Below are positions 22,044-30,464 of a stretch of 42,353 nucleotides of DNA, piece by piece. Where the stretch lies: the IMG/VR virus record IMGVR_UViG_3300044957_000733, positions 1-42,353 of that record; one strand, given 5' to 3'. The notes under the pieces are model-generated. The model saw only the letters and a list, made by a program, of their open reading frames with translations. It had not been told where the DNA came from and ran no database searches. Source of the DNA: a virus. Position 1 is the first letter of the stretch; every line of letters starts with the position of its first letter. The translations under genes and the position numbers were made by a program.

Positions 22044-22267
22044 TTCCCTTGTTCTCTTCTCTCTGCTTCCCTACGTTTAGCAAATTGCATATAGGTTTCA
22101 CCTGGTTTCAGTTTATTACTATAATCAGGAATTGTTTGTGCTGAAGTGCTTTGTCCTCTGTCTTCACGAGCTCTCATTTGAGGGCCCTTACCAGGAAGTG
22201 TTCTGTCTATTTTATCTGGATGCCACCAATCACCTGCTTCAATCATAAACTCTTGAAATGTTTTCAT
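22040..22267 (-). CDS. Small protein with capsid-targeting-like leader
   Basis: The 75-residue product starts MKTFQEFMIEAGDWWHPDKI, which has the T4 internal-head leader and a near-consensus gp21 site (MIE then A). The remainder has an aromatic, proline and charge-rich sequence (GETYMQFAKRREAERREQGN at the end). The ATG at 22267 is preferred to a GTG at 22279 that would add MSAN before the leader, because the leader should be N-terminal. A CTAAATA element lies 21 nt upstream. I propose a packaged protein. Its function after injection is unknown. Confidence 0.6.
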   Translation of the reverse strand: MKTFQEFMIEAGDWWHPDKIDRTLPGKGPQMRAREDRGQSTSAQTIPDYSNKLKPGETYMQFAKRREAERREQGN

Positions 22268-22287
22268 ATTAGCAGACACTTTTTAAA

Positions 22288-22294
22288 TATTTAG
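22288..22294 (-). promoter_or_regulatory. Variant late-promoter-like element CTAAATA
   Basis: It lies 21 nt upstream of the ATG at 22267 and overlaps the stop codon (22291-22293) of the vWA gene. Confidence 0.35.
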
Positions 22295-24456
22295 ACAACA
22301 AGAGAAATAAACTCTCCAAGAACTTTCTTGTTAAGTTTTTTTGTTTTTAATGACTTTGCAAAAGCAGATTTAATTTGTGCCTTTGTTGCATCATCAGAAA
22401 CTTCAAATTCTGAATTTTGTGCCAGAGAACTTGAGGAAAGACCAAAATAAACATCATAAGCAGAATTTAAAATATTAATGCTTCTATGTTTTTTCCAGTA
22501 ATTCATAATTTTATCATACTCCGGTGAAGATTGTTTGTAATATAAACTTACAAATCGAAATGTATCTCTACTTTGAAGAATACGAATACCTACAAAGTTA
22601 ACAGAAGGAAAATTATCCTTTAAATTATAAAGTAAAGTCTCTGTAAAAGAATTATAATTTTGCTCTATTTTATATGTTGTTCCAATTTTACGATCTCGAA
22701 GAAAAGTACGAGTTGGTTTGATTCCACAAACTCCCAGATAATCTTCACTACCACGTTTTACCTGATGGTGATAAGGTAGAGAATTTGCCTCACCATCAGT
22801 AAGAATTACGCACTGAACTTTTTGAAGTTTATTGTCTTTTTGAAATTTGGGAAGAATTTGATGTAGAGAAATCAAACTTTCATTTAATGGAGTTCCAGAA
22901 AGAGAAAGAGAAGATGGAACTTGATATTGACAAAAATATGGTGAGGTAATACAAGTTGCAAGTCTCCAAATATTAATCATTTGACTCTCTAATGATCTCG
23001 AATTCACTTTACTAGTCAAAATATTCATTAGAGAAAATTCATCGCTAACAAAAACCATACCTTCTTTTTTCTGATAGTGAGAGTCCAAATATTTTTTAGA
23101 TTCCAATCGAGGGTTTCTCCATTCATTCGTAAAAGCATACACCTCAAATGGAATTGATATTTTTTTACAAAACCAAATTAAATTATAAAGTTGCTTACAA
23201 GTATCTTTTAATACCGTCTGCATTGAGCCACTCCAATCCAAAATGAATATCAATCCGTGATTCTTACCATCAGGTGTTATATTAATTTTTTTAAAAAGAT
23301 TCTCATTATATTTGTAAGTATGAAGACGAGAGGTATCAAGAACACCTGTACGAGAAGTTAATGTACGTGAATATGAATCTGCTGCCTTGCGACACTCAAA
23401 TTCTTTTACAAGATAATTAACTTCTTTTTGAGCAGAATTTTTAAATTCTTTAAAGGATTTGTCAGTTTCTTCGTAAATATCATACTTTGGTAATGAATTC
23501 ATTTTTAGCCATTCGTTCTTCAGAATTTGTTGATTTACAAAATATTCATCAATAAATTGATGTATTTCTGAATTTTTTGTAATAACCGTATCTAAATTAA
23601 CCTTTGGAATTTCAACATATACATTTTCACTTCCCATAAGATTTACAAGATTTTCGATTTTTTGGCGAAGTGATTCTGCTGTACGAACTTCGGGTTCATC
23701 AGAAAAATTAGCAGGGACATTGCTTACTGATTCTCCTTCGATTCTTTCAAATTGCTCCAAAGTCTCAGAGTTTATTAATTGTGATTGAACATTTTCTATT
23801 TCTTCGTCTTCAGATTGTTGTTGAACATTTTGCTCACTTGAATTCGAAGTATTTTCATCACCTTGTTGAGAATGAGAATCTAATTCAACGACATTTTGTT
23901 TTTTCTCTTTTTCATTCTTACAATAATTATAAAGTTTTTCAGCAGCAATTAACACTTCAGAAAAAGTTTCACACGATGCAATAAGGCTTAGGATTTCATT
24001 TTCATCAGAAGTAAAATTTAAAGGTAAAAAATTTCCAATCTTGAAATAAAGATTTGCACGATCAGCAAGATTAAAAGTAGTTACATCTTCATTCTTTATT
24101 TCAAAAAAGTCTTGTTCATTAAGCTCTTTATATCCATTATAAAATGTTTTTGCAAGTCCCGCATACTTACGTTTTATTAATTTTTCAATGCGAACATCTT
24201 CAACAATATTTACAAACTGCTGTGGAATTTCAATCTTCTCACTCCAGTCTATATCATCTGTAAAAAGAGCATGTCCAACTTCATGTCCCACCAATAAATC
24301 ATATATACCATTGCTTGCTTTCTCCCATAAGGGTAAAGTCAATACACGAGTATGAACATTAAAGCAAGCAGTAGAAACTTTTTTATGCTCTACCAATAAG
24401 TCTTCAGTAGCAAGCAATTTAGCAAGTTGTGACTTAATTTCGTGATTAACTGGCAT
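22291..24456 (-). CDS. Zinc-metallopeptidase-like/vWA protein, CobT-type partner of the MoxR ATPase
   Basis: The 721-residue protein joins two parts. The N-terminal part has the zinc motif HEVGH (58-62) and a NIVEDVRIE block (83-91) with the likely third ligand at E85. An acidic/Gln-rich low-complexity linker occupies about 185-260. The C-terminal part has a von Willebrand A domain with MIDAS DWSGSM (407-412), a LSGTPL region and VILTDGEAN. Such HExxH/vWA proteins pair with MoxR ATPases (CobS/CobT like), which fits the ATPase at 19929-21029. Chaperone-like or remodelling activity is inferred; the substrate is unknown. The gene ends at the two capsid-leader genes. Confidence 0.75.
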   Translation of the reverse strand: MPVNHEIKSQLAKLLATEDLLVEHKKVSTACFNVHTRVLTLPLWEKASNGIYDLLVGHEVGHALFTDDIDWSEKIEIPQQFVNIVEDVRIEKLIKRKYAGLAKTFYNGYKELNEQDFFEIKNEDVTTFNLADRANLYFKIGNFLPLNFTSDENEILSLIASCETFSEVLIAAEKLYNYCKNEKEKKQNVVELDSHSQQGDENTSNSSEQNVQQQSEDEEIENVQSQLINSETLEQFERIEGESVSNVPANFSDEPEVRTAESLRQKIENLVNLMGSENVYVEIPKVNLDTVITKNSEIHQFIDEYFVNQQILKNEWLKMNSLPKYDIYEETDKSFKEFKNSAQKEVNYLVKEFECRKAADSYSRTLTSRTGVLDTSRLHTYKYNENLFKKINITPDGKNHGLIFILDWSGSMQTVLKDTCKQLYNLIWFCKKISIPFEVYAFTNEWRNPRLESKKYLDSHYQKKEGMVFVSDEFSLMNILTSKVNSRSLESQMINIWRLATCITSPYFCQYQVPSSLSLSGTPLNESLISLHQILPKFQKDNKLQKVQCVILTDGEANSLPYHHQVKRGSEDYLGVCGIKPTRTFLRDRKIGTTYKIEQNYNSFTETLLYNLKDNFPSVNFVGIRILQSRDTFRFVSLYYKQSSPEYDKIMNYWKKHRSINILNSAYDVYFGLSSSSLAQNSEFEVSDDATKAQIKSAFAKSLKTKKLNKKVLGEFISLVV

Positions 24457-24523
24457 GATTTTTTTGCTTATAAACCTATCATACCAAAAACAAGTCTCTA
24501 CGAACGTTATAGTAGACAGATAT

Positions 24524-26236
24524 TTAAGTGTCCATTCTACTAAATCCCTTTACTTTGGTAAATTTAAGCACACTCTCAAATTTGTCTTCCATTCCTATCT
24601 TATGAGAAATTACAAAAATATTAGCATCCTTAACGACATATTTAATAATCTTAAGAAAATCTTCGGTTCCTGTAGAATCTAAAGAGCTATCAAAAATTTC
24701 ATCAAGTATCATCAAGTTACAATTCACAGAATTTTTCATTCTTGCAACTTCTCTCCAAGTAAATAATAATGCTAAATCTATGCGTTGCTTTTCACCCTCA
24801 CTAAAAGAGGCATAAGAAAAATCTTCGTGAATTGGTGATTGAACAATTTCATTAAACTCCTCATCAAGAGTGAAATTAATATAAAAGTCCATCATTTGCA
24901 AATAACGATTGACCTGTTGATTTATGAGGGGAAGATATTTCTTAATGATTTTGGATTTAACTCCACTATCCTTTAAGAGTTCATACGCAAAATCATAATA
25001 ATTGATTGAGTCCCGTTTAATTGCTAATTGATCATAAGTCTCATGAAGATTTTCTTGAAATAACTCTAACTTCTTATGTTCAGAATTTCTGTTTTTAAGT
25101 TGATTGGTAAATGTTTGAATTTGATTTTCAAGTTCTCTGATTTGCTTTTGACAGCCAGAGATTTTAGTATTGTTCCGAGAAACTTCATGTGTTAATTTTG
25201 TAATTTCTTTTGATAGTAGGGTAAATTGACGCTCTCGTTCTTCTTCTTCCTTGATTGCCTCTTCCAGTTCTTTATAACCAGATTGCAATTCCTTTGCCTT
25301 ATTTTGAGCATCATTAATTTTATTTATTCTAAACTCTTCATCAATTTCTTGAGTACAAGTAGGGCATACCATATTTTCATTAAAGAATTTATGTTCATCA
25401 GTAATTGTTAATATTTTTTGTGAGATTTTACCCTTCAGTACTTCAAGTTTTTTAAGTTTTTCTAATGCTCCTGTAACTTCTTCCTGTTCCTTTGTATATC
25501 TAAATATATCCTCTTCAAAAAAAGAATTTTGGTGGATATAATTACCAACTTCATTTAATAAATTGGCAATCTTTTCTTGATTGGCATTTATATTTGCATT
25601 TCCACGATTTTCAAGTTCTTCAATAAAGTTTTTTTGCATTTCAACTTTATCAAAAAGAGATTCCTTCTTAAGTTCTAAAGTTTTTATTTCATCCCGAATT
25701 TTACGAATTTTTTCTTTGATTACAATATTCATTGAAGAAAATATTTTAATATCCAACAAGTCCTCTATGACTTCTCTACGATGAGAAGTTGAAAGTTGCA
25801 TAAAAGGAATAAAGGCACTTGAACCCAATATTACGATTTGAGTAAAAGATTTATAATTCATTTTAAGAACCGTTTGTTCTAACCACTTTTGTTGATCTAC
25901 TGCTGCAGAAACCTGATCTATGATTTTATCATTACAATAAATTTCGAAAATATTTGGTTTAATACCACGAACAATTTTCCATTCAAAAGTTCCGATTGAA
26001 AACTCAACTTCAACGAAACAATCTTTTTCATTGACTGTATTGATAAGTTGAGATTTATTAATTTTTCTAAAACTGCGACCAAATAAAGAAAAGCACAGGG
26101 CATCTAAAATTGTAGATTTACCTGCTCCATTTGTACCGACAATCAAATTAGTTTTATTATTGATAAAATTAACTTCTGTAAATTGATTTCCAGTAGATAA
26201 AAAATTTTTCCAACGTATTTTTTCAAAAATAATCAT
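24524..26236 (-). CDS. gp46: Recombination endonuclease subunit gp46 (Rad50/SbcC-like)
   Basis: The 570-residue SMC-type ATPase works with gp47 to process DNA ends. Walker A is GTNGAGKST (34-42). The coiled coil is split by a zinc hook CPTC (C291, C294). The ABC signature is in SFSEGEKQRIDLAL and Walker B in NLMILDEIFDSSLD near the end, with a HKIGMED-type switch after it. The length agrees with T4 gp46 (560). The ATG follows the DUF3110 gene stop closely, and the order gp47, DUF3110, gp46 suggests one transcript. Confidence 0.95.
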   Translation of the reverse strand: MIIFEKIRWKNFLSTGNQFTEVNFINNKTNLIVGTNGAGKSTILDALCFSLFGRSFRKINKSQLINTVNEKDCFVEVEFSIGTFEWKIVRGIKPNIFEIYCNDKIIDQVSAAVDQQKWLEQTVLKMNYKSFTQIVILGSSAFIPFMQLSTSHRREVIEDLLDIKIFSSMNIVIKEKIRKIRDEIKTLELKKESLFDKVEMQKNFIEELENRGNANINANQEKIANLLNEVGNYIHQNSFFEEDIFRYTKEQEEVTGALEKLKKLEVLKGKISQKILTITDEHKFFNENMVCPTCTQEIDEEFRINKINDAQNKAKELQSGYKELEEAIKEEEERERQFTLLSKEITKLTHEVSRNNTKISGCQKQIRELENQIQTFTNQLKNRNSEHKKLELFQENLHETYDQLAIKRDSINYYDFAYELLKDSGVKSKIIKKYLPLINQQVNRYLQMMDFYINFTLDEEFNEIVQSPIHEDFSYASFSEGEKQRIDLALLFTWREVARMKNSVNCNLMILDEIFDSSLDSTGTEDFLKIIKYVVKDANIFVISHKIGMEDKFESVLKFTKVKGFSRMDT

Positions 26237-26237
26237 C

Positions 26238-26495
26238 TTAGTATTTTGGAGGAATTACAATGTCATTTGAAATAATGATCGTATACTTATAATCATTTAC
26301 ATTACAGATCTCTAACATAAGTTCATCTTCAACCTCTATTATATGTATCTCTGGGAATTCAGATTCTTCGAGCATCATAGAATATCTTACATCATCATCT
26401 TCTTCTTCGAAGAGATAAAAAATATTTTCTCCATATTCATTTATAACTGAATATGCACCCTTTCTTTCTCTTTCATGTATTGTGAATACAGACAT
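26238..26495 (-). CDS. DUF3110 family protein between gp47 and gp46
   Basis: The 85-residue product starts MSVFTIHERERKGAYSVINE. The start is the ATG at 26495, 2 nt below the gp47 stop; a TTG at 26513 would overlap. Its order of a strand with GxYSV, NIFYLFEEEDDDVRYSMMLE, and a final IIISNDIVIPP strand follows DUF3110, which is known in cyanobacteria and cyanophages. No function is established. It separates the two subunits of one nuclease complex, so it may act with it. The DUF3110 call comes from recalled pattern only. Confidence 0.65.
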   Translation of the reverse strand: MSVFTIHERERKGAYSVINEYGENIFYLFEEEDDDVRYSMMLEESEFPEIHIIEVEDELMLEICNVNDYKYTIIISNDIVIPPKY

Positions 26496-26497
26496 AC

Positions 26498-27532
26498 TTA
26501 AATCATTTCGCAAGCCTCACGATAAATTTCGTATAACATTTTTTGAACGATTGATTTATCAATTGATGTTTCAGATTCTTCAATATATCGATTTAAAATA
26601 GAGACTGTATCTTCTGATTCATATGCCTCAAAATCTTCATTTTCTTGTATTTGAATATTTTCAACAATTTTAAGTTCTGATATATTTGACTTATAAAGTT
26701 TATCGATAAATTTTTCAAACTTTTTAGTATTTGTTTTTTTGCGAACGATTACCTTTACAATTTTGTTCTCATACTCACGAGTATCAAATGTTTGATAATT
26801 TATGTCCTCGTAATAAATAATATAGTATATTCGATATGGATTATTTACAGGAGTGTGCTCAAGAGTTTCAGTATCGAAAATATGAAATCCACGAGTATCA
26901 TTTACATCGTTCCAAAAAATTTCATAGGGATTACCAAGATAAAATACTATTCCATTATTTGAACGAGTATGATAATGTCCAGAAAATACTTTTGTAAAAT
27001 CGTCAAATACAATTGAATCCATACCATCGTCCATTATATGTCCTTGATAGGCTTGAAACCCATTTAATTCTAAATGACCCATTGCAACTTTACAACCACT
27101 TTTTTTAATTAAACGTAAAGTTTTTTCTTCATTATCGGCACAAATCCAAGGAATCAAAAGAACATTTAAATTTCCAATTTTAATAACCTCTGGATCACTG
27201 TAAGTTTTTATATTTGAATAATTTTGAAGTAAAAGTGAAGGTGAATTTACAGTGTTCGTATTCTTATAATATGCATCATGATTTCCAACAAGCATATGTA
27301 CATTATATTTTGAGAGTGGATCTAATACAACTCTTTTTGTCCACTCTAAACTTTGATAGTCAATCGACTTACGACTATCAAAAGCATCTCCAAGGTGAAG
27401 AACTGTAGTGATTTTTTCCTTTTCTAATGTTGGAAAAAATATGTTTTTATAAAAGATTTCAAAGTAATCGTGAAAAACTTTAGAACCCTTCCTAACACCC
27501 CAGTGGCTATCTGTAATTATTGCAACACGCAT
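26498..27532 (-). CDS. gp47: Recombination endonuclease subunit gp47 (Mre11/SbcD-like)
   Basis: The 344-residue calcineurin-type nuclease shows all phosphoesterase motifs: DSHWGVR (D8, H10), HLGDAFDSRK, GNHD near 83, and GHYHTRSNN near 180-188. It binds two metals, and gp46 supplies the ATPase. The length agrees with T4 gp47 (339). The 3' end is 2 nt from the DUF3110 gene. It lies just downstream of gp55. Confidence 0.95.
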   Translation of the reverse strand: MRVAIITDSHWGVRKGSKVFHDYFEIFYKNIFFPTLEKEKITTVLHLGDAFDSRKSIDYQSLEWTKRVVLDPLSKYNVHMLVGNHDAYYKNTNTVNSPSLLLQNYSNIKTYSDPEVIKIGNLNVLLIPWICADNEEKTLRLIKKSGCKVAMGHLELNGFQAYQGHIMDDGMDSIVFDDFTKVFSGHYHTRSNNGIVFYLGNPYEIFWNDVNDTRGFHIFDTETLEHTPVNNPYRIYYIIYYEDINYQTFDTREYENKIVKVIVRKKTNTKKFEKFIDKLYKSNISELKIVENIQIQENEDFEAYESEDTVSILNRYIEESETSIDKSIVQKMLYEIYREACEMI

Positions 27533-27536
27533 AAAA

Positions 27537-28016
27537 TTAGTATCTTATTTTACTGTATACATCATCTTTAATAGTATTATATTCAGAATACTTTTCACTG
27601 TCAAGAGTGTTATCGTCAGTAAAAACTTCACTAAATCCGGAACGTTCAAGAATTTTATCTTTAATTTCTAATTGACGCTTTTCTCTCTGAATACGACGAA
27701 GAAAAGCATAGTAAATAACTTGTGTAAAATATGCGAATGGATTTTTAGATTTGTTTGGATCAAATCTATCAATGTACTGAACACAATTTTCAATTCCATC
27801 ACAAATCATATCTTCCTTGAACATATAATTAACAAAATTTGGTTTGAATGAAAGATGATTAGCAATCTTCAAAAAACATTCTCCAATATAGCGTGGTATG
27901 ACTGGTTTTGGTTTATCTTGAAAAATAGATATTTGAACATCTTCAGAATACTTAATTAATGCAGCAAGAAAATCCTTATTATTCACATAATGATCTGACC
28001 TTTTTATTTTAGTCAT
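27537..28016 (-). CDS. gp55: Late-promoter sigma factor gp55
   Basis: The 159-residue sigma factor directs the host RNA polymerase to NATAAATA promoters, with gp45 as coactivator in T4. The family block NYMFKEDMICDGIENC (near 69-84) is present, then FDPNKSKNPFAYFTQVIYYA and FLRRIQREKRQL. The start at ATG 28016 (MTKIKRSDHYV) is preferred to ATG 28034 by comparison with the expected gp55 start; neither has a good ribosome site. The divergent promoter at 28060-28088 would give a leader of about 40 nt. It controls the late genes listed here. Confidence 0.9.
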   Translation of the reverse strand: MTKIKRSDHYVNNKDFLAALIKYSEDVQISIFQDKPKPVIPRYIGECFLKIANHLSFKPNFVNYMFKEDMICDGIENCVQYIDRFDPNKSKNPFAYFTQVIYYAFLRRIQREKRQLEIKDKILERSGFSEVFTDDNTLDSEKYSEYNTIKDDVYSKIRY

Positions 28017-28059
28017 GATACTTGTTTTTATCATAAGTTTTATTCATTATTATATAGAA

Positions 28060-28088
28060 ATTATAATACATATTTAAATACTTGACAA
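28060..28088 (-). promoter_or_regulatory. Sigma-70-type promoter for gp55-gp47-gp46
   Basis: The minus strand has TTGTCA (28083-28088, 5/6), a 17-nt spacer and TATAAT (28060-28065). Its -35 overlaps the -35 of a promoter on the other strand. It would start transcription near 28053. Confidence 0.65.
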
Positions 28089-28110
28089 GGTTCTTAGATT
28101 AATGTATAAT
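28082..28110 (+). promoter_or_regulatory. Perfect sigma-70 promoter on the plus strand
   Basis: The plus strand has TTGACA (28082-28087), a 17-nt spacer (28088-28104) and TATAAT (28105-28110), matching consensus at all 12 positions. Transcription would start near 28117 and run antisense into the gene at 28140-28529. No plus-strand gene follows that I can support; only a nine-codon GTG frame is present. Confidence 0.65.
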
Positions 28111-28139
28111 TACCTTTGTGAAGGTTGAAAAGATTATTA

Positions 28140-28529
28140 TTAGCTAATATTATAAAGTTTCTCTAATATCTCTTTAACATTATTTACATTTGAAAAATAA
28201 TCCATTTCTTTAATTAGTTTTGATTCATTAATTTTCTCTTCATCTAGTTGTTTAACATATAATTGATGCATCAAAATCATTTCAATATCATAAGATTCAG
28301 ACATAGTAACAACATCATTTAAATTAATTACAAACATATTTTCTGTTGTTGTTTTCATCCAAGATTCAAATTTATATCCAGAAACTCCAGATCTGTTCTT
28401 AATTTCTGATACTGTAATTGGATTCAAAATAAATAATAAAGTTTTATCTTCTTCTTCAAATACAGATACTTTGGTAAATATTTCTTCACCAGTTTTTAAT
28501 TTAATTGATGCGTAAAAGTCTTCTTCCAT
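28140..28529 (-). CDS. Small Sm-like protein downstream of uvsW
   Basis: The 129-residue product starts MEEDFYASIKLKTGEEIFTK. It has the same strand order as the two small proteins upstream of gp43: KTGEEIFTKV, FILNPITV, WMKTTTENMFVI and NDVVTM. The second half is a helical tail rich in Lys, Glu and Asn (INESKLIKEMDYFSN). The ATG overlaps the uvsW stop by 1 nt (TAATG). The function is unknown. Three paralogues in one genome region, all beside replication or recombination genes, suggest a shared partner or nucleic acid target. Confidence 0.6.
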   Translation of the reverse strand: MEEDFYASIKLKTGEEIFTKVSVFEEEDKTLLFILNPITVSEIKNRSGVSGYKFESWMKTTTENMFVINLNDVVTMSESYDIEMILMHQLYVKQLDEEKINESKLIKEMDYFSNVNNVKEILEKLYNIS

Positions 28530-29998
28530 TATTTTTTAAGTTGTACTGTGATGATTTCATAATTAAATTTTTCTTCATTATAAATTTTAATTCTTTCTAT
28601 AAAATGATTTAGTGTGTAGTTTTTTCTTGAATTGTAAGTGCAATCATCAGAAATATCATATAAGACTGCCTTTTTTTTATTTTTTCCTTTTCTTAAAACT
28701 CTTCCAATCGATTGAAGATTTCTAATTCTAGATTTATTAGGAGATGCAAATATTACATTATGTAAATTTTGAATATTTATACCAGTTGAGAATGTACCAT
28801 AAGAAGCAACTATAATCGCATCACTTTCTTTTTCAGTAATTTCTCTTGTAAGTTCTCTCTCCTCTGTATCTACACCACCATGAATAAAAAAGACTTTTCT
28901 ATCATTCTTCTTGTTATTATTTATCATTTCATATAATATATATCCGTGAGTTTCTACTCTACTATATAAAACTAAAGTATTTCCTTTTAAATCTAAGGTT
29001 AAATTTTTAATAAATTTATTTCTTTTCTCATGAGAAATTAAATATTGTATTTCATCTTCATAAACATCAAATTTTTGAGGAGGGTGTTTAAGAATAATAC
29101 ACTTAATTTCCAATTGTGAAAGATGTCCTTGTTTCATCAACTGATCTGTCCTTGTAACTTTATATGATGGACCAAACAAGCCCTCCAAAACCCACTTATG
29201 AGTTTGAGTTCCGTCTAAAGTTCCAGTAAATCCAAATCGATATTTAGCATGATGTAATTTAGTCATGATTGAAATTAATGACTTACTCTTAAATAAATGA
29301 GCTTCATCACCTATAATAACTCTATAGTTTTCAAAAAAAGAACGCTCAAGTTTGTATATTGATTGCCAAGTAGTAATTGTAACCGAATTCTCATTTGTTT
29401 TTTCTCTTCCTGAATAAATTCGATGACAATATAATTCAGCATTCCAACCATAGTCTTGAAAGTCCTTATACAATTGCTCCACGAGTGATGTCGTAGGAAC
29501 AACTAAAAGTATTTTTTCTTGCTTATCTACATAGTATCTTACTAACGAATAAATCATCAGAGATTTTCCTGATGCTGTGGGAGATATCAATAATTTTCGA
29601 TTATTTCTTAATGCATCATATACTCCCTCTACTTGATAGTCACGAGGAGTGTAACAACAAATAGATTTCATATAATCTTGAACACCTTCTAATGAAATTC
29701 CATCATTTATTTCAAAAGGTTGTCCATAAAACTTATTATATTCAAAACTATAAGTATAATTTGCTTGCTCACAAAAATTTATAATTTTATCTAAAAGGCC
29801 AACATATATCTGTTTATTTCTGATGTCAAATAAATGAATTTCACCATTCCAATATTTATTGCGATATTGAGACATAAACTTTGCCCCATCTACTTGAAAT
29901 GTAAAATGATCTCTTAATTCATACTCAATGTAAGGTTGAGTTTGTAATTTTAAAAATACTTCGTTTATTTTTTTAATAATAACGTCTGATGCACTCAC
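28529..29998 (-). CDS. uvsW: UvsW RNA-DNA helicase
   Basis: The 489-residue superfamily 2 helicase resolves R-loops and branched DNA and switches origin use late in T4. Motif I is SPTASGKSL (139-147), motif II DEAHLF, motif III FTGTLDG, and motif VI is in QSIGRVLRKGKNKKKA near 440. The N-terminal domain (1-110) matches the UvsW accessory fold. The start is GTG (29998), for which no better ATG is close; AGGTG lies 12 nt upstream. A GATAAATA late promoter lies 22 nt upstream, which matches late expression of T4 uvsW. Confidence 0.93.
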   Translation of the reverse strand: MSASDVIIKKINEVFLKLQTQPYIEYELRDHFTFQVDGAKFMSQYRNKYWNGEIHLFDIRNKQIYVGLLDKIINFCEQANYTYSFEYNKFYGQPFEINDGISLEGVQDYMKSICCYTPRDYQVEGVYDALRNNRKLLISPTASGKSLMIYSLVRYYVDKQEKILLVVPTTSLVEQLYKDFQDYGWNAELYCHRIYSGREKTNENSVTITTWQSIYKLERSFFENYRVIIGDEAHLFKSKSLISIMTKLHHAKYRFGFTGTLDGTQTHKWVLEGLFGPSYKVTRTDQLMKQGHLSQLEIKCIILKHPPQKFDVYEDEIQYLISHEKRNKFIKNLTLDLKGNTLVLYSRVETHGYILYEMINNNKKNDRKVFFIHGGVDTEERELTREITEKESDAIIVASYGTFSTGINIQNLHNVIFASPNKSRIRNLQSIGRVLRKGKNKKKAVLYDISDDCTYNSRKNYTLNHFIERIKIYNEEKFNYEIITVQLKK

Positions 29999-30019
29999 GA
30001 TGATTTATTCACCTATAAA

Positions 30020-30027
30020 TATTTATC
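30020..30027 (-). promoter_or_regulatory. Late promoter GATAAATA of uvsW
   Basis: GATAAATA on the minus strand, 22 nt upstream of the GTG of uvsW. The sequence is nearly palindromic, with TATAAATA on the plus strand at 30014-30021. Confidence 0.6.
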
Positions 30028-30464
30028 TACCCAAATCCACTCATAAATTTTTGATATTCGATTGCATTCTTAATTTGATAAGTCCTACTATGTATCATTT
30101 TTAATATATTATCAACATAAAAAATTATCGCATCATAATAATCAAGTTTTAAAGAAACAGAAGAAAGTTTTTCATCAGCATCAAGATATTTTTGTAAGGT
30201 ATCTTTATCTCTGATTTTTTTGGGAAATGGATTTTTTATATAAGTTTCTGGATCAGATTTACCAGAATAATATTCATATCTTTCATGTCTAATATTTTTT
30301 CTTTGTTGTTCTGCTTTCTTTTTTAAAAGTATTGTATGATTATAGATATCAAAATATTTTGCATGTAAAACTGGTATTTTTAATGATTCTGTATGAAGAT
30401 TATCTGGATCTATTTCTGAATCTTTTTCCCACATTTTTTGAATTAATTCTAAGTCAAAACTCAT
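30027..30464 (-). CDS. uvsY: UvsY recombination mediator
   Basis: The 145-residue protein loads UvsX onto single-stranded DNA. It is helical and begins MSFDLELIQKMWEKDSEIDP, with IPVLHAKYFDIYN near 30-42 and a C-terminal RTYQIKNAIEYQKFMSGF. The charge pattern and length (T4 UvsY has 137) agree with the family. The ATG overlaps the stop of the tail-tube-like gene by 4 nt (ATGA), so it is coupled to a structural gene, while uvsW follows with its own late promoter. Confidence 0.9.
   Translation of the reverse strand: MSFDLELIQKMWEKDSEIDPDNLHTESLKIPVLHAKYFDIYNHTILLKKKAEQQRKNIRHERYEYYSGKSDPETYIKNPFPKKIRDKDTLQKYLDADEKLSSVSLKLDYYDAIIFYVDNILKMIHSRTYQIKNAIEYQKFMSGFG

Noticed and set aside
28117-28150. 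A nine-codon GTG frame after the plus-strand promoter
   Set aside because: Too short and without a ribosome site; the transcript is better regarded as possible antisense RNA.
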